Assembly: GCF_000003605.2 (NCBI RefSeq)
Contig: NW_003130356.1
Coordinates: 957,596-974,537, forward strand
Source: Saccoglossus kowalevskii
Lineage: Eukaryota; Hemichordata; Enteropneusta; Harrimaniidae
Direction: 5' to 3'
Length of the DNA stretch: 16,942 nucleotides
Part shown: positions 1-11,200 of the stretch, one piece after another
Numbering within the stretch: position 1 is the stretch's first letter
How the letters are laid out: every line of letters begins with the position of its first letter
Translations under genes and position numbers: made by a program
Notes under the pieces: generated by a model
The model's input: only the letters and a program-made list of their open reading frames with translations
What the model was told of the DNA's origin: nothing
Database searches by the model: none

Positions 1-463
1 AAGGTTTAAATGTTTTAGTTGTTTATGGTGTGGCACTAGTGTGGAAAGCTGTCGGAATAAAATGGCATCCACCTTCGAACGCATTGTTATGCTAATTTGA
101 TTTCCGGCATGTTAGTTGACAAAGAAATGAAAAATACGTGGATTTGAACCAAAATGTTATAGGCAAGACTCAGAATGCGACAGTGACAGCCACTGAAACG
201 TAATTGAAGGCAAATGAACACGTCAAGCAAAAAAGACTTTTTCCAGTCGTAGCGTAAAATGGAGGCACATACCATTTTGACTCTTGAGGAGAATGGAAAT
301 CAGTTGATTTGAGGGTGTCACAATAAGTGAGGGAGTAAATCGTTTTTATGCTACGAAAAAAATGAAGACCTTGAACGTACTTTTTGGACTTTAGTACAAC
401 GTCATTTTTGTTTGATTACCTAACGTTTTTAGGTTCATGTGCTGTAAGTTACAAAGCACATAC
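1..463. other. No recognisable feature
   Basis: AT-rich sequence with short ORFs only (for example a 62-codon minus ORF at 87-275 without splice or family support). It is probably intron of the minus-strand gene. Confidence 0.4.
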
Positions 464-544
464 CTGAGCGGCCGTCCCTCAGCAAATAATGAAGCAAAGG
501 CATTTTCGATGTCCAAATCGCGAAACTCTCCCTTTTTACGCAAA
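464..544 (-). CDS. Possible coding exon of unknown membership
   Basis: An 81-bp stretch with a good acceptor (CTTCCCAG|T) and donor (CTCAG|GTATGT) on the same strand as the lipid transfer gene. Two frames are open. The one giving LRKKGEFRDLDIENAFASLF looks more protein-like but needs a phase-2 entry, which E12 does not supply. The frame that fits E12's phase gives VCVKRESFAIWTSKMPLLHY. The stretch is richer in CpG than the other exons and contains a NotI-type GCGGCCGC site. It could be a later exon with a missed small exon in between, or chance. Confidence 0.3.
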
Positions 545-798
545 CTGGGAAGTTCGAATTACTAAACGAAGTACAGCACGACGAAGCTTAGATATCCAAG
601 ATCCAACACATACCAAAAATTATATCTCAAAAGTGAATATTCTTGGTGTATTTTAAGTCTAACCGGACTATAAGTTGGAATTTGTTAGTACTCTAAATAT
701 ACAAATATATTTTAGTATAAGGTAGTAACTAAGTTGATACTAAACAGAAAATCATAAATTTATTTTGAACTTTTTTCACAAATCACATATTAACATAC

Positions 799-933
799 CA
801 TGAACACCTAATGTGTCTTCAAGCTGGGCAACAATTCCATATGCTTTTTGTGGCTCTGACTGTAGTAGTACTTCGGCAACAGATCCTAAGACTAGTAATG
901 CTTTATGGTGTACATTAGTTGTGTTCTTATCAT
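799..933 (-). CDS. Lipid transfer protein exon 12 (E12), helical domain
   Basis: Acceptor GTATTACAG|AT, donor CATG|GTATGT; 44 codons plus split bases. HKALLVLGSVAEVLLQSEPQ followed by KAYGIVAQLEDTLGVH fits the family segment that reads GYGTLVHKYC in vitellogenins and GTLVRKLCQ in MTP. An alternative donor, TTAG|GTGTTC, lies 9 bases upstream in the same phase. The gene must continue to the left of this exon. Confidence 0.85.
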
Positions 934-3900
934 CTGTAATACGAAATGTAGATACAAATAATGATTTCAATGTGCAATGCATATTTATTTTAATAGTGAA
1001 AGTATAGCCACACAATATGACATAAGCACTGAAACACATATCTTGTCGGGCAGCACAGTGTATTTAAATAGCGGTGGTTGTCGTTGCACTGCGCCTGTGC
1101 GACATTTGTGTTGATAAACATTGATTTTCCCACAATCCAACGTGCTCTTCTAATGAAAATCACAAGTATGAAGTTTGACCTGGGTGCGACTTGTACTAGT
1201 TACCAACAGTGGCTCCTTCGATACCTTCCAATCACCTAAACAAATACCTAATTAAAGCTTGGTGATGTCTCAGTTTGTAATTTTTGATCTGAGCAACAGT
1301 CAAAGTCGCCATCTTTGTTTATATGAGACCCATCTATCTTGCGCATACATGGCGCGACGACTACCGCCCTTTAAAATAGTTCTAGAATACTAGAGCAGAT
1401 ACATGATAGTTTTATATTTTATGTTTTTCACAAAACACATGATCACAGAGCTACTTTTAGCAGAAAAAAATGGCTTACAAACCATAAAAACAGAGATGCT
1501 TGAGCTATTTAACATAGGTTTCTAATAATAAATATATCACATCATATCAGATAATATTATTCCGTGGCATAAAGTGAAAATATTGTATGGTATTATAAGA
1601 TGCATGGGTTTTCTGATTGTCACAATGTATTAGGAGATTCCGGGGAAGACCGTACTATTTTCCATGAAATAATGCCTTTCTATAGATTCCTATGGGTTAT
1701 TGTTCTGAAAATGCCCATTTTTGGTATTTTGTCACATGATTTTCACTGAAACCCTGATTTGTACTATATGCAAATTTATAATTAAGTATCACTTTTAAAA
1801 CAAAATATTGTTCTATTTAATAAAATCAGTGATTGTACAGGAGTGTTGAATCACCCAAAAATATTATATTAAATACAATAAAATAAAAACAAAGTACCGG
1901 TATAGAATAAAGAAATAACTACCTGGAAAAACAAACGTTTTCTTGAATGCCATTTTCATCAGTACGTCTACAAACTTTCCTGGTGGTGGTTTCTGTAATG
2001 CCAAAAAATGTGATAAAGTACGAAAGACCAAATTGGGATCAGGATTATTTGATAAAAAGATCATCTCCGTCAGTAGCATCTGTGATGTTTCCGTAGCAAC
2101 TGCTCCCAGTGAATCAATGACGATATTCCTATATGCAACCTCTTTCTCAGATGAAGCATTATTTGTGATGTAACGTTCGGCTACAATTGTGAGATTGGTA
2201 GGAGAAAGCCGAGACAGTAGTTGTACCAACTTGTTGAAACAGCTGCTTCTTTCTACAGACTCTTCAAAAATACAAAATAATTCACACATAAAACTATGAA
2301 AGTATAGTCATGAATGGAGATGAGAAGATTCATACTGTTTCAAGATATTAGGCCAAAAAAAAAAATTGTTTTGTTGCCCTCAGCGACCGACCGAAAAATA
2401 TGAAATATCGGGTCGCGTTTTTTTTTTCACATATACCTCGGCTATTTACGATACCCTTAGTTTTCACAAGTTTAAAAAAAAAAAAAAAAATCCAACCGAC
2501 CCAATTTTTTTCAATTTTCCGACTTGAGAGCAACATAAGTTGTTGTTTTTTGGCCTTATGCATACCCACATTTAATTGACATAATGCCATTAGAAAATAG
2601 ACATTGTAAAAAATGTAACACTGAAGCATTAAGAGATGAGTATTTTGTACTTGCTATATAGAACAAAGAAAAAAACTGTTTGATGAGTGTGCAATAAATA
2701 TTTACACAATGGATGTGAAATCCATATTTCAAAAGATTATGGAGAATAACATACATGTAGCTTTAGCAAAATATTTGAAGAGCAACATTTTTAAAATCAC
2801 AGAAAGTAATTAATTTATTTTTTCTTTTATTTTACTGACATTTCTCTTTTATTTTCCCTTTCAATTTTATCTCTTTTGAATTTTTTGCATTTGTATTTGT
2901 ATTTCTTTGTATTTATGTTCTTTACCATTTAAAAACCCTCTGAAGGTTTTTAGTAGTGTAATAAAGTTATTAAAATTATTATTATTTTAGGAAGATACCA
3001 GTAGTCACACAGCTCTGTCATATAGTCTCTACCGGTAATTGTGTGGCCAAACAGATGTATTATCCAGATTGCAATTTGTACATACATGTAAAATGTAATA
3101 ATTAAAATATTAAATAATGTTTGAACATGGATTGATAAAACATCCTTGGAAACAGAAAACAAACAATGTGCATGTTTATAAAAAAATTAATTTTGATATG
3201 CCCTGTGCTGATGACCCTCTTATATGCAAATAGTACACTGTATCCATGCCTGCCAGAAATGATCATTTTAATTAGATATTTGTGTGGATAAGACAGTAAT
3301 CAACTTTGCTAATCAGCAAACAAGAGTTGCTAGATATTATGCAGTATTCATGTTTCAATCTCACTTTGTCTTACCTATGACTTTGTTCTTCCAGACACAT
3401 GACAGATTCCCCTTTATCTCGCTGACAATTTCCTCCAGAGGAACTCTGTTTTTAATGTACTGTATGGCAAATATATATTCACATATAATTAGGAAATCTA
3501 GTATTATAAAGTGACACAAGCTGAATTAAATTGTTAAAATGTTCATGCTAGCAAAAGCCATGCCGGAAATTTACTTTATTTCAGCTTTTAAGCCTAAAAG
3601 TTTATTTTCTTTGATAATGTCAGCAACTTGCTTGCTCACATAAAACACGTTTAACAATTCGTTAATAATAGATCATAGCATTTATATTATTATTTATATA
3701 TTTATAATATTTCCTCATAGCATGGATTATCTACCAAAACTGCTTCTACCGGTATATTTTCATTAGTATCAACAATTACAAGTGCCAAGCAAATGAAGTT
3801 ACTCACCGCTGCAATTTGGATAGAGTCATTGACTAAATTATCTGGTTGTGTTATTGTAACGTTGATGTGTGCAAACTGTAACAGCTCAGTACTGAGATAC

Positions 3901-5231
3901 TTCAAGGTTCCCGTGGAACTACTGGCCATCTCTGGTATGTCTGCAGAAAAGTATACATAAAATATAGAGCCTGGATTTAGCTTCATTTTAAAGGGCGGCA
4001 GTTGTCGCGCCGCGTCCTGTTCAATATGGGACTCATAGCGACGTATACATGTAAAATGCATTGTTTATTTACATGAAATTCGAACACGCGCTGCGCGACG
4101 ACCACTGTGCTTTAAAACTGTTTATGGTACTATGATGAAGTAACTTATGAGTGTCCGTAAGTGAATTATGAGTGACCTGTTACTTACCGTAATCATGCAT
4201 TTCATTTTGTTCCTTTTTTCGTTTATCCCCTGGAATTCCAGCAAACATGTCATAGCTACAGTGGGAAAAGAAATATTCTAAGCACCCTCTAGTGATCAAA
4301 TAATATTTGCTTTTGTTTTAATCAATACTTCAATTTATAAAAAGATTTCAATTTGTTTCATTTTTGAATATCCCCTGGAATTCCAGCAAACATGTCATAG
4401 ATACAGTGGGAAAGGAAATAATGTAAGCACCCTCTAGTGGTAAATAATTATTTGCTTTTGTTTTTATCAATACTTCATATAGTGGATTTTATTTATTTTA
4501 ACAAAAATGTCACAGAAGCAGTGGGAAGGGAAATAATGTAAGCACTCCGCTTTTGTTTTCATCAATACAAAGTTGATTACATTATTTTCAATGAATTTGC
4601 CTGTAAATGAGGAATATAATAACTTATTTTATTGATTTAGCCACACTCCATACATTATCAACAGCATTCAAATCTATATGGTTTTTGACATGTTAACAAA
4701 CAAGAAGTTCCAGTTTCATCAATTTGGGAAAACAGGCAGGTTAATAAATTAGATTTAATCCCTACTATGTAGATGCATTTGACTCCATACATTATGAACA
4801 GTACATATTACAGTGTATGAACATTACAACGGCATAATGTGTTACAGTATTTGCTCTATTAGAAGATCTCCAATAGAAGTGCATGTAAACAAAACATCAC
4901 ATGTGTTGTGTGTGGAATCCTTAAAACCATACTTATTTTCACCACAGATTTAAATGTACCAATGTATGTTACATAAGTGCATACACTACTAATAGAGCAA
5001 ACCTGGTAATCACATCACATAATACAGAAGACCAGAAAAGAAAATACTCACTTGGGATCTGCTTCCCTCGGAGCTGAGAATCTTTCTTCTATGTTGATGG
5101 TATGGGGAAGCTTCAGATCAGAATTATACAGAATTTCCTGCAATAAAAAATGATGAACAGACTCAATATATCATGGCATCTAACATAAAGAATATTTTAG
5201 GTTGTGGCAGAGCATAACATAAAATAACTAG

Positions 5232-5266
<35 letters not shown>

Positions 5267-8200
5267 AATAAATAAAACAAATGAATTGAACATTATTACA
5301 CTACATTAATTGAATTCCATGCTTACCTTCTCATGTTTTGTTTCAGCGTTTGGTACAATATGCCCATGTTTCTTTCGTCTAAACACAACTCCATTCGTTG
5401 TAGGTGTGGCAGTATATGTTGATTCGTGTTCACCTAAAGCATGGCCACAAGTAGTAAATAATGTCACACAAGTGAAAGCAATACAGTCATCAAGCATTTT
5501 TAGTGACTGTCAACATTATTTAACAATTACCGATAGCGTGAATTGATTTAACATACACAAGAAAGACACGTCAGAATGATGGCTATGAACAGCATTATAT
5601 AGATTGAACAATATGAATCTAATCCGGAAACAAATTACATGCCTTCTGGGTCCGTGGCTAATGACAGCCAAGTGAATATTTTCTGGATTCTAACATTTTG
5701 GTTATGGACGTAATTTCAATTGATGAATTGGCAGCCAGTAATCACAATTTAGATTTTATCTGTGAGTCTCGAAGTCTTCGGGTGGCAACATTTAGTTTTC
5801 AACAACAGGATTTTGAAACGGATGACGAAAATCAAAATCCTACTTTTTAATTTGCGACGTTTCAATTCATTGAAATGCTAGTGGGGGCGTTTCGGTTATT
5901 TGCATATTTTCAGTCGACGGCGAGCGTCAAAAACACAAACTCCAATGTTACGGTAGTCAGTTCTGTTTTGACGCCCAGTTTTCAATACATTATATTTATA
6001 TAGATTAACACATGCTTGTTTCGTATATGACATCATATTCAAGAGCTAAAGCCACGCTAACTGATTAGTGGCCTTGCTAATTGAAATGAAGATCGAACAA
6101 ATTTTTTAACACTAAGCATATATCAGTATTTATGTCAAACAGGGAACTTCTCACAGCGAGATCAATTGTCGATTGGCCGCTCAATATCCAAGCATAGTGG
6201 AATTTCTCAAAGAAACGTCCGACGATTCTGCAATCATCATAGTATACACCCTATAATAAGTTTGAAGTGAATCACATTGTAAATGTGGCTGCCGGTAAAC
6301 GAAATTACGAGACTAAAACATTGCACAATCTAACGCCAACTCCAAAATTATATCACTTTCAAGCAATGAAGTGCGATTTTGAAAATGGGGTAACACTTTT
6401 GAATAATAATGACAGTGAACAAAGTTTCAACAAATGGTGTGACTGGAATATAGCCACGTGACCAAATGACCGGTTAATTAATGCACATTGTTTTGTGTTT
6501 GTTACTTTTGAAGTCTGATTATGCAAAAATCTCCACACGCTACCCCAAAATATAAAACGTACCAGAAAATAACTCAGACGTCCCTAACCTTATTCTGTCT
6601 CTTTTTTCCAACAACTAAATTTCGCTACAGACAATGAAAAATGTAATTGTTCTGTAGTATACATTGAAAGTCACCCACGAGGTCATCATGTAGGCGAAGC
6701 GAGGGAAGATAACTGACTGGATACATTGTTGATTCCCTTTGATATATTATTAATTTTGTTGGGCCTGTGACAGTGTCCCCTAGCGTGTCAATAAAATGAA
6801 CATCCTCAATAGGATTTTGATTTTCGTTGCTCATTTCAAAATTTTATTTTTGAAAGGGCGATGTTGCCACCACAAGCATAACTATGAAAACTACGGCTAC
6901 TAAAAAACTACTAAACTTTAAATTGTGTTTACTTCAGTTGGAATTATGCCAAAAACCAAAATGTTAGTTTCCAGAAAATATTAGAAATTCACTTGGCCGT
7001 CATTAGCCACAGACCCTTCAGGTCCATGATGTTCATTATATAGACCAAGATTGATTTCAATCAGTTAATGAGTGACATAAATCCATTTCAAAAATATAAA
7101 ACCTAATGTGTGATGTATGTGTGAAGATTAAACATGAACAACTCAGGCATATATAACATATGGCTCTATGAAGTTCATTCTGGATGAGGGTAAAAAAATG
7201 CATGTGAATTTGTCTGATATGTCTGGTGCATTTTCAAAGGTTGAACTTGAGCGGTCCAGGCATGTCAGAGATGTGAATCAGAAACTGTATTCTTCGAAAT
7301 GGCCGCCAAATATCCATTTTGAAATCCATCCAACAAATAAAATGACATCAAGGTCTTATCGAGTTCAATGTAAGTACCAATAAAATAGATTAACTACCAA
7401 TCAGCAGTAACACAGCCAGATATTTCACTATACGAGCTTCAGTTTTGTTCAGAGCATATTGACTCTGTAGTAATCATCCATAATACCTTTGAAAGTTTAC
7501 AAAATTGTTGTACCATTTAGGAAACATGTTTCACATTTATGTACACAAAATGCTAATATATAATATTTTGGTATTCATGTCTTGTTGTTACACTTTGTTG
7601 TTTTTGATTTTTTTTTTGTTACTTTATTGTATTTTCAACTAAGATCCCACTCTGAGATACGGTTTCAATAAAGATTATTATTATTACTTACATTTGTAAA
7701 ATATTTGTGGGGATAACAAACAAGCACGTCCGTCAACTTGAGGCGAGCAGGTTCTAGACGACCAAATGTAACATCACCCCACTTTTCTGTCATAAGCAAA
7801 CTCAATAAAATAGCAACCAGGCAACACGTCGGGTACTCTGAACTCATCTATTACATACAATCAATATTTCTAAACCCAAATAGTGTTCTTGTCAAAAAAA
7901 CTAAAAAGTTTCTATTTACATATTCTCATACCTTCATGACCTGTTTCATTTACTTGATAAGTCCAGTCTTTACCAGATTTTATTAGCTCTTCTGAAGTAT
8001 GCAGTTTGGAAGTGAACAGTCCTACAAACATCTTCTTCAATGTCAACTCCTCTATGTTTTCATCCTCTGGATAAAAAACTGATGTGACTTCACCGTGGTG
8101 GGAAATGATAAATGAGAACCTGGAAAGAGAGAAGATGATCCAACAATAAATACTGTACTGTATCGAGCTTTTAATTATTATTTGCTGGTTTGAGTTTTGC

Positions 8201-11200
8201 ATATGTTCACTGTGACTTTCATGTTACTGGGAAGACAGGGGTCACTCTGACTTTCATGTCATTGGGGAAGACACGGGTCACTGCGACTTTCATGTCACTG
8301 AGGAAGACAGGGGTCACTGTGACTTTCTTCATGTCATGGGGGAGACAGGGGTCACTGTGACTTTCATGTCATTGGGGAAGACAGGGATCACTGTGACTTT
8401 CATGTCATTGGGGAAGACACGAGTCACTGTGACTTTCATGTCACTGGGGAAGACACGGGTCACTGTGACTTTCATGTCACTGGGGAAGACACGGGTCACT
8501 GTGACTTTCATGTCACTGGGGAAGACACGGGTCACTGCGACTTTCATGTCACTGGGGAAGACACGGGTCACTGTGACTTTCATGTCACTGAGGAAGACAC
8601 GGGTCACTGCGACTTTCATGTCACTGAGGAAGACACGGGTCACTGTGACTTTCATGTCACTGGGGAAGACACGGGTCACTGCGACTTTCATGTCACTGGG
8701 GAAGACACGGGTCACTGTGACTTTCATGTCACTGGGGAAGACACGGGTCACTGCGACTTTCATGTCACTGGGGAAGACACGGGTCACTGTGACTTTCATG
8801 TCACTGAGGAAGACAGGGATCACTGTGACTTTCATGTCACTGGGGATGACAGGGGTCACTGTGACTTTCATGTCACTGGGGAAGACACGGGTCACTGCGA
8901 CTTTCATGTCACTGGGGAAGACAGGGGTCACTGTGACTTTCATGTTACTGGGGAAGACACGGATCACTGTGACTTTCATGTCACTGGGGAAGACAGGGAT
9001 CACTGTGACTTTCATGTCACTGGGGAAGACAGGGGTCACTGTGACTTTCATGTTACTGGGGAAGACACGGATCACTGTGACTTTCATGTCACTGGGGAAG
9101 ACATGGGTCACTGTGACTTTCATGTCACTGGGGATGACAGGGGTCACTGTGACTTTCATGTTACTGGGGAAGACAGGGGTCACTGTGACTTTCATGTCAC
9201 TGGGAAAGACACGGGTCACTGTGACTTTCATGTCACTGGGAAAGACACGGATCACTGTGACTTTCATGTCACTGGGGAAGACAGGGATCACTGTGACTTT
9301 CATGTCACTGGGGAAGACACGGGTCACTGCGACTTTCATGTCACTGAGGAAGACAGGGGTCACTGTGACTTTCATGTCACTGGGGAAAACAGGGGTCACT
9401 CTGACTTTCATGTCACTGGGGAAGACAGGGATCACTGTGACTTTCATGTCATTGGGGAAGACAGGGATCACTGTGACTTTCATGTTACTGGGGAAGACAG
9501 GGGTCACTGTGACTTTCATGTCACTGGGGAAGACACGGGTCACTGTGACTTTCATGTCACTGGGGAAGACACGGATCACTGTGACTTTCATGTCACTGGG
9601 GAAGACAGGGATCACTGTGACTTTCATGTCACTGGGGAAGACACGGGTCACTGTGACTTTCATGTTACTGGGGAAGACACGGGTCACTGTGACTTTCATG
9701 TCACTGGGGAAGACAGGGATCACTGTGACTTTCATGTCATTGGGGAAGACAGGGATCACTGTGACTTTCATGTCATTGGGGAAGACAGGGATCACTGTGA
9801 CTTTCATGTCACTGGGGAAGACAGGGATCACTGTGACTTTCATGTTACTGGGGAAGACAGGGGTCACTGTGACTTTCATGTCACTGGGGATGACATGGGT
9901 CACTGTGACTTTCATATCACAGCGAAGACTGGGGTCACTGTGACTTTCATGTCACTGGGGAAGACACGAGTCACTGTGACTTTCATGTCACTGGGGAAGA
10001 CAGGGGTCACTGTGACTTTCATGTCACTGAGGAAGACACGGGTCACTGTGACTTTCATGTTACTGGGGAAGACAGGGGTCACTGTGACTTTCATGTTACT
10101 GGGGAAGACAGGGGTCACTGTGACTTTCATGTTACGGGGGATGACATGGGTCACTGTGACTTTCATGTCACTGGGGAAGACACGGGTCACTGTGACTTTC
10201 ATGTCACTTGGGAAAAAGCATTATTGACATTTATCATAGGTATGAATGCTCTCAAATTATCATGAACATTTGGCAAATAGTAAACAGTTTTTTCACTCAT
10301 ACTCACCATTTGGTCATATCCCAGTGTCTTGAATGTGGAAGTACATCGCCTGTAACAAACACACACAATTAAATCGAAATGTTTTCTATGTGGCCATGTC
10401 TCCATTGAGATCCTGAAAAAAAAGGCTCTTTCTAATATTAGGGTTATGGATTTATGACAATAACATGAAATGGCATTTTGAATTTGAACAGTGATCGAAT
10501 TAGTGAATATTACACCAGGTCATGCCTTGAAGTTGTATTATCGGCTAGACTTATTTGAAAGCAGTTAAAATTTTGAGTAACTTGGCCAAAATTCAAATCT
10601 GAAAGTTATAAAATTCACAAGTTATTTCTGATTGAAACCTGGTGCAATAAATGTTGTCATGCATTGCTGTTATTGCTGTTATAACTTTGCTCTGGGAGTG
10701 TGTTAAACACAATTACGGTAACCTGCAAAGTAAATAATATTTCACTTATACACTTTGTAATATAGTGAATAATCAATCGTCAAACACACTTTTCGGTGAC
10801 TTGTTGACACCATAAAATACTGTAAATTCAATCACAACTAAATCCAGTAATGCCCGGTGATGATTGGATATTGCCAGAGCAGATATCTTGCCAATACCAT
10901 AATTGTTAAATTTATTGCAGTACTATTACTCAACACGTAAAAGGCTTCACACAAAAGTTTCCTGACAATATACAACTTCAAAAGAAATGAACTAATAAAT
11001 AATCACCTTCTGGAGACTGATGATCCAAATACTGCAATATGGATATGACACGTAATCTGCAGAGCTGTCCATTCTTCTCACTTCCCAGCTGAGAAATTCC
11101 AATCTGAACGAGAAATAAAAAAAACAAGTTTTAAATCATCAGATAGAAGTTTATTTCATATCATCGTTACCGCAAAATAGCAAATTTTGAGGTGAGAAAA

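Noticed and set aside
3284-3514. 76-codon plus ORF
   Set aside because: It is the shadow of exon 10 on the opposite strand.
5434-5506. Splitting exon 6 with a short intron ending at 5434
   Set aside because: The intron would be about 36 bp and the phase with E5 would fail; the uncut 60-codon exon fits both neighbours.
8206-10213. CRISPR array
   Set aside because: The repeat is contiguous with no unique spacers, unit divergence is spread across the unit, and the genome is eukaryotic.
8329-10227. Long ORFs of 528, 535 and 374 codons in the repeat region
   Set aside because: They are by-products of a stop-free 36-bp unit, occur on both strands and in more than one frame, start and stop arbitrarily, and lie wholly within an intron of the supported gene.
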